Source of the DNA: Saprospiraceae bacterium
GTDB lineage: Bacteria; Bacteroidota; Bacteroidia; Chitinophagales; Saprospiraceae
Length of the DNA: 64,000 nt
Direction of reading: 5' to 3'
NCBI GenBank assembly: GCA_016714445.1
Contig: JADJNF010000001.1
Span: 434,001 to 498,000, forward strand
Shown here: positions 10,876 through 21,792 of the stretch, one piece after another
Position numbering within the stretch: the first letter of the stretch is position 1
How the letters are laid out: the number at the start of each line of letters is the position of its first letter
Program-made: the position numbers and the translations under genes
Notes under the pieces: generated by a model
What the model was told of the DNA's origin: nothing
What the model saw: only the letters and a program-made list of their open reading frames with translations
The model's database searches: none

Positions 10876-11044
10876 ATTCTGGATTGTCTGTGCTCACCTT
10901 AAATACTTCATAGATGCTGTCAATGTGACATTACCATCATTTTCATACCTAAACATAGAAAAAGTATCAAAAACCGGAATAAAGATATATTTTTGATTCC
11001 GGAAATAAATAAGCTGAATAATAACGACAAAAGTTTAAGAGCCT

Positions 11045-11790
11045 ATGGTTAGATATAAAAAATATTTAGACATTGAAGTTTTTGAAGGAAAAATTACAAA
11101 TCATCAATATCCCTGGCATTTTCACCATTGCTATACTATTATTATAGTGGAAAGCGGTTCGATAATTTACGAATTTCAAGACAAGAGCATAAGAGTTGAT
11201 GAATTCGAAGTGTTAATTATAGAACCTTTCCTCGTACATAGAAACATAATCTCTCAGCTTACTAAATATAAAGCTATTTTTTTACCCAATGAATATTTTG
11301 ACTCGCAAGGACAATATAAAATAATGACACGGATAGTGAATCATCCATTAGCAGTTGATACAATAGTTGGTTTGCTTAATAAAATTGAGTTAAATTATAG
11401 TAAAAACGAATTAAAAGATTATATTTTTAAACTTTGCGAATATATAGATGAGCCACAATTAAAGAATAGAGATCTCTGTGACATGGACACCTACAAAATC
11501 TCTAAAATAGACTATGGCTTACCGATAAAAGACCTTGCTAAAAAAGCTCATTTGAGTAAATTTCATTTTCAAAGAAAATTTAAAAAAAAGTGTGGTTTAA
11601 CCATCGGGCAATTAAAACAGCAAGAGAAAACTATTATGGCAAAAAGACTCTTAGAAAACGGAAAGTTGTCAACTGATGTAGCTTATGAATTAGGTTTTTT
11701 GACCAAAGTCATTTTATAAAATATTTTAAAAAAATGGGCCACTACACCAAAGAATTTGTAGAAGAGCATTTTTTTACTATTTTTGGGTAA
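11045..11790 (+). CDS. AraC-family transcriptional regulator (one frameshift)
   Basis: About 248 residues. The N-terminal cupin-like sensor domain includes HQYPWHFHHCYTIIIVESG. The C-terminal double helix-turn-helix runs from IKDLAKKAHLSKFHFQRKFKKKCGLTIGQL to the second HTH, VAYELGFFDQSHFIKYFKKMGHYTKEF. The second HTH is completed by adding one base in the T-run near 11695-11702; without it the protein stops at 11719. The WHFHH pattern suggests a small-molecule-binding AraC type. Its target may be the small metabolic genes that follow on the same strand, but no operator is evident. Confidence 0.8.
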
Positions 11791-11927
11791 TTACTTTTTA
11801 TACTTTTGTGCTATATTGTTTAATATATAATATTAATTATCACGTATTTAAAGCAATAAATGAACTTGTGTCCCCTTATGAAAAAAAAATATTGGCTTTA
11901 TTTTTCAGACATTAAAAACATAAAATA

Positions 11928-12343
11928 ATGATCAACTATCAAATCGAAGAAACCATTACTGTGGAGGAGTTTAGGGAAGTATTGATTAATTCAACCTTAG
12001 CGGAAAGAAGACCAATTAATAACTTAGAAACGCTATCAAAAATGATTGCACACGGAAACTTAATGGTTACTGCAAGAGATAACGGTAAATTAGTTGGAAT
12101 TGCCCGCTCATGGACAGATTTTTGATTTCTGCACCTATTTATCTGATTTGGCAGTTGATATAAATTATCAAAAGAATGGGCATCGGAATAGAACTAATCA
12201 GGCAAACCAAATTGAAAACACCAAACGCTAAACTTATTTTACTTTCAGCACCAAAAGCGGTGGAATACTATCCCAAAATTGGAATGACAAAGTGGGATCA
12301 ATGTTATGTTTTGAATCATGTAGAAGAACTTAAATCTATATAA
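11928..12343 (+). CDS. GNAT-family N-acetyltransferase (frameshifts)
   Basis: About 138 residues after joining frames. The N-terminal part has VEEFREVLINSTLAERRPINNLETL and DNGKLVGIARSWTDF. After a shift at about 12120 come DFCTYLSDLAVDINYQKNGIGIELIRQTK and LLSAPKAVEYYPKIGM. The Q-x-x-G-I-G loop is the acetyl-CoA binding turn of GNAT proteins, and YYPKIGM is the usual C-terminal YEKxGF-like block. The substrate is unknown. It is separated by one base from the next gene, so the two likely form an operon. Confidence 0.75.
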
Positions 12344-12344
12344 T

Positions 12345-12682
12345 ATGATTAATTATAATGACAAAATATTCAGGCCAATTGCCAATTCAGAAAATGGTGA
12401 AACATCCGATGAAACAGTTTTTGTTTATAGACAAACCGGAAATATTCTAACATCCGAATACGCAGGCGGTAAAATAAAAAATGGACATCTGATTGGACTA
12501 GTTGATGAAAATGGCAATATAGACATGCGTTACCACCAAGTGAACCATTTGGGTGAGATCATGACGGAATTTGCAAATCTAAACCCGAAATCCTTGAAAA
12601 TGGCAAAATTCGCCTTCACGAAAGTTGGGAATGGACTTCGGGAGATAAATCTAAAGGTCAATCAATCATAGAAGAACAATAA
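12345..12682 (+). CDS. Small conserved protein often annotated N-acetylglutamate synthase-like (one frameshift)
   Basis: About 112 residues: FRPIANSENGETSDETVFVYRQTGNILTSEYAGG, then GHLIGLVDENGNIDMRYHQVN. After a shift near 12590 the C-terminus is NGKIRLHESWEWTSGDKSKG. This is a widespread small beta-rich protein that databases label N-acetylglutamate synthase, without a GNAT fold or proven activity. It follows the GNAT gene by one base and precedes osmC-like by eleven. The name should be treated as a label only. Confidence 0.65.
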
Positions 12683-12693
12683 ATAAAAATACC

Positions 12694-13174
12694 ATGGCGC
12701 ACGAACACAATTATAAAATAACAACAGAATGGACGGGTAACAAAGGTGACGGGAATAAAAATGTACGCACTTATGACCGTGGCCACACTGTTTCCATACA
12801 AGGGAAACCCGAATTATTCCTAACAACGGATAACGCTGCAGTTGGAGACAAATCAAAATTAAATCCTGAAGATTTATTGGTTTCAGCCATTTCATCCTGC
12901 CACATGCTTTCATACTTATATGTTTGTGCAATGGAAGGCATAGTTATCACGTCATACACCGACCAAGCCACAGGTATTATGATCGAAAATGCGAGCGGGG
13001 TGGCAGTTTCAATGTAGTAACCTTGAATCCTGTTTTTATGTAGCAGAAGAAAGTATGGTAGAAAAAGCCATCGAGTTGCACCACAAAGCTCACGAAATCT
13101 GTTATATCGCCAATTCTGTGAATTTTGAAGTGAAGTGTAATCCAACGTGCAAAGTAGAATCAACAATTAAATGA
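12694..13174 (+). CDS. OsmC-family peroxiredoxin-like protein (frameshifts)
   Basis: About 158 residues. LNPEDLLVSAISSCHMLSYLYVC carries the first conserved cysteine of OsmC/Ohr proteins, and HHKAHEICYIANSV carries the second, with flanking Glu. These residues reduce organic peroxides. GSFNVVTLNPVF lies between two shifts at about 13000 and 13040. The stop overlaps the next start (ATGA at 13171), which indicates translational coupling with the nitrilase-family gene. Confidence 0.8.
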
Positions 13175-13918
13175 AAATTTGCCTGGCACAAACAAAACCA
13201 ATTACGGGAAATGTTTCAGCCAACATTGAAGCACATATACGATTTATTGAGCTTGCGTTGACCTTACATGCAGAAGCAATTTTTTTTCCCGAACTATCCC
13301 TAACAGGTTACGAACCAAAACTTGCCAAAAAATTAGCGACTAATCAAAACGATGATCGATTAGACATCTTTCAGCACATAAGTGACAAAAACAATATCAT
13401 CATCGGGCTCGGATTGCCGACTATTGCCGAATTAAAAATCCGGATTAGTATGATCATTTTGACCAAACAAATCAAGACAAACATATTCAAAACAATATCT
13501 GCATTCAGACGAATTTCCATATTTTGAGAATGGTATTGGACAAGTATTAATCAAAATGGACGATACTCATATTGCACCCGCAATTTGTTACGAAAGTTTG
13601 CAACCGATACATTGTGAAAACGCTTTTAAAATGGGTGCCAACGTTTATTTAGCCAGTGTAGCAAAACCGGCCAATGGCGTTGAAAAAGCCTTTATGCACT
13701 ATTCGAGAATAGCAAAGCAATACGAAATGCCTGTATTAATGTCTAATTGTGTTGGTGATTGTGACGATTTTTTAAGTGTTGGTAAAAGTGCTGTTTGGAC
13801 AAAAAAAGGAGAACTAGTTGGACAACTTGACGACAAAACCGAAGGCATTTTAATTTTTGATTCAGTAACTGAAGAAGCAACTGAAAGAATAATAAAAAAC
13901 AAACACACCATCGGGTAG
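13171..13918 (+). CDS. Carbon-nitrogen hydrolase (nitrilase superfamily), frameshifts
   Basis: About 247 residues. The catalytic triad is visible across frames: Glu in AIFFPELSLTGYEP (about residue 43), Lys in the SKQYLHSDEFPYF segment reached after a shift near 13440, and Cys in PAICYESLQP (about residue 134). The C-terminal SNCVGDCDDFLSVGKSAVW and GELVGQLDD blocks are typical. Members hydrolyse amides or nitriles; the substrate cannot be assigned. It is coupled to the OsmC-like gene by overlapping stop and start, and ends a run of five same-strand genes that start with AraC. Confidence 0.75.
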
Positions 13919-14478
13919 TCAACCCCATCCACCGAATCTGATAGAGAGATTATCACACTGTTAGTCAAATTTGAATATCATCCGGTTACAATTAGTCACC
14001 GTATTTTTCATGCGGGGCAACTGATTAAAAAAGCCCAAAAATCACGCACAACCAAGATACGACAAACACTCAAGAAATGGGCGGTGCACACAGTCTCACT
14101 CCACATTACGTACACATAATATTTACCATGACCAGAATGATTATTGCGGTTCTTTCGTTATCATACACACATCCGGTGACACATTCTTGTCTTTGAAAAA
14201 AACATGCTGTAAGTCAGGGTATTCTTTAGGGAAAATCTCAATGATAAATTCTCTCTGACAATAATATCTAACAGTTGAATATTATGATGATGATGTGCCA
14301 AAACTGTTCTTCCGGCATATTCAATATGTATTGAGTACTTACCATAATAACACAACCATTTAAAAAATATTTTTTCAAATTCAAAAAAATATTTCAATTT
14401 ATTGAGTACAAAAACCATTAAACAAACTTATATCATTGTAAAACATTTTATTCTAAACTTTATTAAATTTAAATCTTT
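13919..14478. other. Intergenic stretch without a supported gene
   Basis: 560 bases. The first half has short open frames (for example around GHRIFHAGQLIKKAQK-like residues) with no recognisable family. The second half is very AT-rich. A minus-strand frame at 14161-14418 shows no family signature or ribosome binding site. No RNA gene or repeat was seen. Confidence 0.4.
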
Positions 14479-15168
14479 ATGAAAACGAATCTTGTTAAAT
14501 TTCAATGGTTACTTATCTTGGTGATGGGACTATTTATGGCTTCTTGCAGTGAAAATAGCGATACTACAGATGAAGCCACCGCAGATGCTTATGCAGAAGA
14601 AACTGTATTCAGAACCCAGGAATCTACCAATCTCGGAAGATTCGGGTGTTATGAACTCGTATTTCCGGTGACAATCAGTTTTTCTGACGGTACGACCGCT
14701 GATGTAGATTCTTACGAAACATTTAAGGCCGCTGTTAAGGCATGGAAAATCAACAATCCAAGAGTACGTACCCGACCATCCATCGAATTCCCATATGATA
14801 TTATCAATGCGGAAGGAGAAATGATTACGGTGGATGATCTTGCTGAACAAAAAGAACTTAGAATCGCTTGCGGAAAAGATTTTTTTGGTAATCATGGACC
14901 AAAAGGCCACAATGACAGACCTAAACTTTGCTTCAGACCTACATTTCCTTTCAGTGTATCTTTGCCTGACGGTACCATCATCACACTGACATCCAAAGAA
15001 GACAAAAAAACATTGCATGATGCCGTAAAAGCTTACATCGCAGCTCATCCGGGTGAAAGAGTGAGACCAGCACTTGTATTTCCGGTTACTGTACTGATGG
15101 AAGATGGAACTAGTGTAATAGTGAACTCAAAAGAAGAACTCAAAGCACTAAAAGATTCCTGCAAATAA
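14479..15168 (+). CDS. Lipoprotein with two tandem copies of one domain
   Basis: An intact 229-residue protein with a lipoprotein signal ending LFMASC. The mature part is an internal duplication. Unit 1 (about residues 57-133) is CYELVFPVTISFSDGTTADV, KAAVKAW, RPSIEFPYDII, ending in IACG. Unit 2 (about 153-229) is CFRPTFPFSVSLPDGTIITL, HDAVKAYIAAHPG, RPALVFPVTVLMEDG, ending in DSCK. Each unit starts and ends with a cysteine and repeats a V-x-F-P / D-G-T pattern twice. Similar proteins are common in Saprospiraceae but have no known function. It is monocistronic with its own terminator. Confidence 0.75.
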   Translation: MKTNLVKFQWLLILVMGLFMASCSENSDTTDEATADAYAEETVFRTQESTNLGRFGCYELVFPVTISFSDGTTADVDSYETFKAAVKAWKINNPRVRTRPSIEFPYDIINAEGEMITVDDLAEQKELRIACGKDFFGNHGPKGHNDRPKLCFRPTFPFSVSLPDGTIITLTSKEDKKTLHDAVKAYIAAHPGERVRPALVFPVTVLMEDGTSVIVNSKEELKALKDSCK

Positions 15169-15203
15169 AACTTCCAGGACTATTCAATAGTCAGAAATAA
15201 AAA

Positions 15204-15239
15204 GGCAACATCCTACAAATTTTCAGGATGTTGCTTTTT
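15204..15239. terminator. Bidirectional Rho-independent terminator
   Basis: GGCAACATCCT (15204-15214) pairs with AGGATGTTGC (15225-15234), followed by TTTTT on the plus strand and preceded by an A-run on the same strand. It sits between two convergent genes and can serve both. Confidence 0.85.
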
Positions 15240-15250
15240 ATGTATTCCAG

Positions 15251-16325
15251 TTAGATTTTATCCGGCGGCTGTATTACATCAGGTCGATTGGCATCCACTT
15301 TTCCGAATTCATCCACATAAATTCTTGCCAGAATAAAAAATATCGACAAGACCAACGGACCAAAAATTACGCCTATAAAACCAAACATATTGATCCCCAT
15401 AATGACACCCAGAAGCGTGATCAATGGATGTACATCTGCAAGCATTTTTTGTACCAGGAATCTGGCAATATTATCCACAGAACCTATCACTATAAAACCC
15501 CAAAGTGCTACACCTATACCCTGCCAAGGACTCACTACAGCAAACTGAAATATAGCCAATGGCAGATAAATGGCCAATGTGCCTATGATAGGTATGACTG
15601 AACTAATCGCCGTCAAAATACCCATGAGCAAAAACTCTTCACACCAAAATCCAATATCCTACCAATCCTACAATACCTTGTATAAAAGCAACAATCGGGA
15701 TTCCCAATGCATTGCTATATACCAGCCCACGGATATCAGTGATGATTTTTTTAACATTGGCGGTTTTAAAAGGCACATTTTGCCGCAGCCATTTTTCCAC
15801 TAGTCGGGTTTCTACCAGCAAAAAATACAACACCAGATACATCAGAAATATATTGCCGAGTGCTGAAAATGTGCCCCCGACTGTTTTTTGGGCAAAAGGA
15901 ATCACCTGATTACTTATTTTCTGAACATTTTCTGTTTTGAGGATATCAATCTGAAAATTGGTTTCCAGATATTGGTGGACTTTATTAAAAACATCGTTGA
16001 TGATCTCCGGATTTTCAATGACAGGGACGATTTTGTCTATGGCCACCGTGGTCATATACACCAGGGGAATTACCATGATAATCAGCGATAATATCATCAG
16101 ACTAATTGCTGCTGCCCATGCCTTCCACCGCCAGATAATAACGAGATACTTCATAGGATACATTAGTATTACGTAAAGTGTGACTGCACCTAAAAACGCA
16201 CCCACCATGAAGTATAACTCATTGAGTATGATAAAACCGATAAATATCAACAAAGCCAGAAAAAAAATCTGCCGAATGGTGTTGGGATGAATCTGGTGAA
16301 CTGAAAATCCTGCTTTGATACCCAT
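15251..16325 (-). CDS. AI-2E-family (YdiK/PerM-like) transporter, one frameshift
   Basis: About 358 residues with about eight membrane helices. The start at 16325 ([15 protein letters not shown]) is preferred over an upstream in-frame codon because it opens directly on the conserved N-terminus. A soluble middle region ([19 protein letters not shown]) is followed by VGYWILV, a shift near 15632, and [23 protein letters not shown], the signature of the family, then [24 protein letters not shown]. Family members export AI-2 or act as Na+/H+ antiporters; the substrate is unknown here. It is convergent with the lipoprotein gene. Confidence 0.8.
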
Positions 16326-16423
16326 AGTTGTAAAATTTGAATACAAAATAAAGCAAAAAAATCGACCTTTGAAAGACATGTATCATTTATTAGCCATATA
16401 CTCATTTTTACAGCAATTTTTCG

Positions 16424-16431
16424 TACCTTTG
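16424..16431 (+). promoter_or_regulatory. -7 element (TACCTTTG) of der
   Basis: TACCTTTG ends 18 bases before the der ATG and fits the Bacteroidota -7 consensus. The divergent transporter gene starts about 100 bases upstream. Confidence 0.5.
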
Positions 16432-16449
16432 GCCCCTGAAATATTTAAC

Positions 16450-17764
16450 ATGTCGCAAATTGTTGCCATAGTAGGCAGACCCAACGTAGGAAAATCCACT
16501 TTATTTAATCGTTTGGTTGGAGAAAGAATGGCTATCATAGATAACATCAGTGGAGTAACCAGAGACAGAATCTACGGCTTCTCAGATTGGAACGGTAAAA
16601 ACTTTACTGTTGTGGATACCGGTGGTTTTGTAAAAGGTTCAAATGATATTTTTGAAGCAGAAATACGTCGTCAGGTACAAATAGCCATGGACGAAGCAGC
16701 TGTGATTGTATTCATCACCGATGTCACTACAGGCATTACCGATCTGGATGAAGAAATAGCCCGTATGCTGCGAAAAAATCCCAAAAAGTAATCCTCGCCG
16801 TAAATAAAGTCGACAATGCCCAACGACAAATGCTGGCCAATGAATTCTGGAGCCTTGGGTTTGATGATACGGTTTTTATTTCTTCCATCTCCGGAGGAGG
16901 TACAGGTGAGTTGCTTGATCTGGTAGCAGAAGTATTGCCTGAAAATGTATCAGAAGAAGCCAACCTTTTAGATAATGCCATTCCTAAAATTGCCATCGTA
17001 GGCCAGCACAATGTCGGTAAGTCATCCATGACCAATGCATTAATGGGTGAAGAAAGAAATATTGTTACAGACATTCCCGGTACTACCAGAGATGCTATCT
17101 ACAGCATGTATAATAAATTTGATAAGAAATTTTATCTGATTGATACAGCAGGTATCAGAAAAAAAGCCAAAGTGCACGAAGATCTTGAATTTTACTCTGT
17201 CATACGTGCCATAAAAGCCATTGAAGAAGCCGATGTTTGTCTTCTTATGCTGGATGCAACGGTAGGATTGGAGTCTCAGGACCTGAGTATATTGGGTTTG
17301 ATACAAAAACGAAAAAAAGTCTTGTTATATTGGTAAATAAATGGGATCTTATCGCAAAGGAAACCAACACAGCCAGAGATTTTGAAAAAAATCTAAAAGA
17401 AAAAATAGCTCCCTTCAATGATGTGCCCGTTTTATTTACTTCTGTGCTAGATAAACAGCGAATATTCAGGACGGTAGAAACCGCTCTGGAAGTACACGAA
17501 AACAGGATCCAGAAAATAAAAACATCACAGCTCAATGACCTGATGCTTGACATCATAGAAAAATATCCGCCTCCGGCCCATCGTGGTAAGTATATAAAAA
17601 TAAAATACGTCACACAATTGCCTTTGTTTTATCCGGCTTTTGTGTTTTATTGCAACTATCCTGATCATGTAAAACCTAGTTATCGCAATTTTCTCGAAAA
17701 TCAGTTGCGTAAGCATTTTAAGTTGACGGGTGTTTCTATAAGTGTATATTTCAGAGAAAAGTAG
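16450..17764 (+). CDS. der: Ribosome assembly GTPase Der/EngA (two frameshifts)
   Basis: About 437 residues. G domain 1 has GRPNVGKST (residues 9-17), DTGGF (G3) and, past a shift at about 16787, NKVD (G4). G domain 2 has [14 protein letters not shown] and, past a shift near 17320, NKWD. The KH-like domain follows ([18 protein letters not shown]). Der is essential for 50S subunit maturation. A broken essential gene is the best hint that the frameshifts in this window are sequence errors. The second P-loop has QH where RP is usual, which is odd. It is followed closely by the dTDP-rhamnose genes. Confidence 0.9.
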
Positions 17765-17772
17765 GATCAGAG

Positions 17773-18321
17773 ATGGGTTGGACAAAAACAAATTTGCAGG
17801 GAGTTTGGGTATTTGAGCCAAAAATATGGCAAGATCAACGCGGTTATTTTGTAGAAACTTTTAATGGTTCAACTCTTCCGGATGAATTGAAAAATATTCA
17901 TTTTGTTCAGGACAATGAAGCCAAATCTACGCGTGGAGTGCTTCGTGGCTTACACTATCAACTTCCTCCACATGCTCAATCAAAATTGGTAAGATGTATC
18001 AGCGGTGAAGTTTTGGATGTGATAGTAGATGTCAGGCCCGAATCAGCTACCTTCGGCAAATACATTTCCGTCATCCTTAATGAAATCAATAAAAAACAAC
18101 TTTTTGTTCCACAGGGATTTGCTCATGGGTATGAAGTGCTGTCCGATACTGCCATATTCGCATACAAATGTGATCAGTATTATGCACCGGGCCAGGAAGG
18201 TGGCATAAGATATGATGATCCTGCACTCGGGATAAAATGGATTTTGCCTTCAGATCAAATCATAGTTTCTGAAAAAGATCTGCAATTGCCAAACTTTTCA
18301 GAACACCGACCTTTCAGGTAA
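17773..18321 (+). CDS. rfbC: dTDP-4-dehydrorhamnose 3,5-epimerase
   Basis: An intact 182-residue cupin epimerase. RGVLRGLHYQ contains the catalytic His and basic residues. GEVLDVIVDVRPESATFGK and VPQGFAHGYEVLSD are the sugar-nucleotide binding core, and CDQYYAPGQEGGIRYDDPALGI carries the catalytic Tyr region. The enzyme converts dTDP-4-keto-6-deoxyglucose to the L-lyxo form in dTDP-L-rhamnose synthesis. The start is eight bases after der and the stop is seven bases before rfbD, so it is in an operon with both. Confidence 0.92.
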   Translation: MGWTKTNLQGVWVFEPKIWQDQRGYFVETFNGSTLPDELKNIHFVQDNEAKSTRGVLRGLHYQLPPHAQSKLVRCISGEVLDVIVDVRPESATFGKYISVILNEINKKQLFVPQGFAHGYEVLSDTAIFAYKCDQYYAPGQEGGIRYDDPALGIKWILPSDQIIVSEKDLQLPNFSEHRPFR

Positions 18322-18328
18322 ATCTTCT

Positions 18329-19232
18329 ATGGAGACGTATACACTCAAAAACAAAGATTGTTGTACTTGGCGCCAATGGTCAGTTGGGACAGGAATTCAG
18401 ACACCTGGCATCTTCGTATGAATACTTTACCTTTGAGTTCTATGATCGAAAAGATGCCGATATCACAGATAAAGTCGCTCTAAATCTGCTGATGGATGGG
18501 TCAAATCCTGATTTTCTTATCAATTGCGCGGCATACACTACTGTAGACAAAGCAGAAACTGACCGGGATTCATGTTATGCAGTCAATACAGATGCCTGTA
18601 GTGTAATCACAGAAGTACTTACCGGCAGAAAAGTCAGATTGATACACTTTTCTTCAGATTATGTATATCATCAATATCTTGGATTTCCGATCAGAGAAAC
18701 AGATGAACCAAATCCACAGGGAGTATATGCCCAATCCAAACTTGAAGGTGAAAAAATCATCCGGGCATCAAAAATTCCGGCACTTATCCTTCGCACTTCA
18801 TGGGTCATATCATCCTTTGGCCATAATTTCCTGAAAACCATGCTGAGACTGGGAAAAGAAAAACCTTCACTTCAAGTGATCCATGATCAGTATGGGGCGC
18901 CTACTTATGCCCGTCATTTGGCGCAAGCGGTTTTAGATATCATACTGATTACTGCTACCGACGAAAAGAAAGGGCATTATTTTAATGACACTTACAACTT
19001 TGCCAATGAAGGTATCATCACCTGGTATGATCTTGCTGATCGTATCATGAAAGAAGCGGGACTTAAGTGTATCATTCATCCCATCACCACGGCAGACTAC
19101 CCTACTCTTGCTAAACGACCCCACTGGAGTGTACTTTCAAAGCATAAAATTAAAGAAAGATATGAGCTGGAAATACCTCACTGGTATGTTGCATTGAAGG
19201 AGTGTATGGATGAAATCAAAAACAAGGAATAA
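18329..19232 (+). CDS. rfbD: dTDP-4-dehydrorhamnose reductase (one frameshift)
   Basis: About 300 residues. The N-terminus METYTLKTKIVVLGANGQLGQEF is restored by dropping one A near 18350, and it contains the NAD(P) binding GANGQLG. The extended SDR active-site motif appears as SSDYVYH and YAQSKLEGE (Y-x-x-x-K). LRTSWVISSFGHNF and DQYGAPTYARHLA are RmlD-specific blocks. The enzyme makes dTDP-L-rhamnose from the RfbC product. rfbA and rfbB are not in the window. A hexamer repeat tract begins at its stop codon. Confidence 0.9.
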
Positions 19233-19345
19233 GGAAATTAAGGTTAAGGATAAGGTTAAGGTTAAGGATAAGGTTAAGTATAAGGTTAAGGTTAAGGTTA
19301 AGATAAAGGATAAGGTTAAGATTAAGGATAAGATTAAGGATGTGG
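19226..19345 (+). repeat. Hexanucleotide tandem repeat tract
   Basis: About 120 bases made almost only of the hexamers GGTTAA and GGATAA, that is (T/A)TAAGG in another phase, with a few one-base slips. It starts at the last codons of rfbD and ends before the promoter region of the next gene. No other tract of this kind occurs in the window. Confidence 0.9.
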
Positions 19346-19482
19346 GTGAGAATGAAGTATTTCAAATTAAGAAAACCTTGCCCATTTAGTGGATTGAAAG
19401 TTCATAACACAACTCAACCATATTTAACAATCAAGCAAATCAACAATTCAACAATAAAAACAACTCAGCAAAATCTAATCCA

Positions 19483-20520
19483 ATGAAAAACCTTCAAAAA
19501 ATAATTGTAATAGTTGTAATTTTAATGGTAATACTTGCTTCGGACCATGTGGTAGGCAGCATATTCAGGCCATTGTCTCCTGTCGACCAGCAATCGCATA
19601 CATTGATCACCGGATGGTGGGAGCGGGAAGACATTACCATAGACCAATCTACAGGATTAGCACTGGTATCATCCACTGACAGACGTAAGCATTACAGGGA
19701 GATGCCGTCAAAGGGGCCATTTATCAACTGGATTTTATGGCAAAAGAGCCTGTTTTCAAAGTTTTAACGACTTCCTTTGATCAGGATGATTTCAGACCAC
19801 ATGGTATATCTCTATACACAGATCCGCTGGACAGTACCAAATGGCTTTTTGTAGTCAATCACAGGATTTCAGGTCACTCGATAGAAATTTTTCAATATAC
19901 AGATACTTCCTTGATTCATTCAGAAACGATCAAAAGTACTTTAATGAAAAACCCAATGATGTCGTGGTGTGGGAAAAAGGTCGTTTTATTTTACGAATGA
20001 TCATGACAGTGATGGTGGAGGTTTTTCAAGTTTTGAAGATTTTTTGCTGATCGGTACAGGAAGTGTAGTATATTATGATGGAAATGCTATGAAAATGCTG
20101 GATGATGGCATCCGATACGCCAATGGCATCAATGCCAGTAAAGATGGTAAAAAACTGTATGTGGCAGCCTGTACAGACGGGAGCATTAATGTTTACGACC
20201 GAAATCCATTTAAAAATCGGGAAACATCCCTTGTAAAACCGGAGTAGATAATCTGGAATGGGATGCCGATGGTAATCTTGGGTAGGTGCACACCCCAAGC
20301 TACTGAAATTTCTGAGCCATGCGAAAGATTCACAAAAAAAGAGCCCATCTCAGGTACTCAAAATCAATCTCCAAAATCCTGAAAATCCGGAGATTTCAGA
20401 AATTTATGTCAATGATGGTAATCCTATATCCGGGTCATCAGTAGCAGCGGTGTACAAAGACAGACTCCTGATAGGTGGTGTGTTTGATGATGGAGTCATA
20501 CAGATAGTACAAAAAATAAT
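19483..20520 (+). CDS. Paraoxonase/arylesterase-like beta-propeller protein (several frameshifts)
   Basis: About 345 residues. An N-terminal hydrophobic helix (IIVIVVILMVILASD) may be an anchor or signal. The SMP-30/paraoxonase propeller is recognised from DDFRPHGISLY, VVNHRISGHSIEIFQY, LMKNPNDVVV, FYFTNDHDSDGG, GSVVYYDG, YANGINASKDGKKLYVA and DNLEWDADGN. These contain the calcium-binding Asn, Asp and His positions of PON enzymes. Shifts fall near 19720, 19960, 20247 and 20280. The C-terminal end around 20520 is uncertain because the family end is blurred by another A-run. Substrate unknown; lactone or ester hydrolysis is the family activity. Confidence 0.7.
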
Positions 20521-20641
20521 CTCCACGGAGCGAAGGAGACGGCATCTTATATCCAAATTAAGAATTAATTACATCAATTTGCTTTCAAGTATCGAACTTT
20601 TGTTCAAATATAAAAATTTAAAAATACACACATTTCTATTT

Positions 20642-21683
20642 TTAATTTACCTGATTTTTGAGTTTGAATGATTTGATAGATCTGTAGTTTAAATCATAGC
20701 AAACCCCGAGTTCAAACATGGCGCCGGATGCTTCAGGAAGGTCAACAAAAAATTGTCTGATTGCAAATGAAAACTGGATATTTTGCGTAAAAACATATGG
20801 CGAATTATAATAATATAACGGCTTAGCACGGAAAATGGGTAAACGGTAAGCAAATATCAATCCTGGACTCCACCCATCTGCATTGAATCCATCTTTGGTA
20901 TTGGTATCGGTGTTGTACACCAGATTCATTCGGCAAAAATCTACTTCCATAGCAAGACTCCATCGTGATCTGTGATATCCCAGAGTGGGTCCTATGATGA
21001 TCATAGAAGGATATTTTCCCTGAGGTCTGGTTGAAGTGATAGGAGAATCTTTTTTCGTTTGGTTCCATACAAATTTATATTTAATCCGGCTATCAAATTT
21101 TAGATCTGTAATAAAAATCAATCTTCATACCACCACCAAACCCAAGATAATCAGACACACTTCCTACAAATTGATTCATCATTCCGCCCAAAACCATTCC
21201 TGAACTAGTTTTTGATAAAGCCAGAGAATCAAAATGTTCCATTTTTAACATATTGAAAGAAAATCTATCTATTATCACCGGTTGATTAAATCTTTTAATA
21301 TTTCGGAAAAATATTTTAAGGAAATAGATAGACGTTTTGGGCTCTCCATTAAATATTTCAGACTCAAAAAGTATAAATGGTGCGTTGGATTTGAAAATAC
21401 TGTCTTGAATAGCACTATCTTTAACTCCATTGATTTCTGTCAGTTGTCCTACTCCCATGATATCTACCATATATATCAGCTCTATGGATTTGCCATCCAG
21501 ACTGTCTCTTTGCTCCTGAGTAAATTCAATGCCCAATACTTTGATAGCAAGTGCTTGTTCACCAATGACGGGTTTTGCAAGGCGGAAAGAATCCTGCTGA
21601 GCAAAACCATGGATGATCAAACAAAAGAAGATGAATATACTAAAAAATACTTTCCTAAATTTATATTGTAATGGTATACGCAT
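20642..21683 (-). CDS. Secreted protein of unknown function (one frameshift)
   Basis: About 345 residues. A signal peptide (VFFSIFIFFCLIIHGFAQQ) precedes a domain with beta-rich character (GKSIELIYMVDIMGVGQ, PFILFESEI). After a shift near 21110 comes a C-terminal half rich in Tyr/Phe strands (IIIGPTLGYHRSRWSLAMEVDF, GLIFAYRLPIF, FSFAIRQFFVD), which could be an outer-membrane barrel. GMVLGGMMNQFVGSVSDYLGFGGG looks like a flexible Gly-rich link. I do not recognise the family. It is isolated on the minus strand. Confidence 0.55.
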
Positions 21684-21792
21684 GTTTTGTTTTTTTAAAT
21701 ATAATTATCAACTGGATTCAGACTAATTTATCATTTGGATAAGATGAAGATAAACATCTCATTGGGCATACATCAAGATCAAAAGTTCAACA

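Noticed and set aside
14161..14418. Minus-strand open frame of 85 residues
   Set aside because: Very AT-rich, no homology recognised, no ribosome binding site.
19226..19345. Telomere-like repeat suggesting eukaryotic DNA or a linear end
   Set aside because: The unit is TTAAGG/ATAAGG, not a known telomere unit, and it lies between bacterial genes with bacterial promoters.
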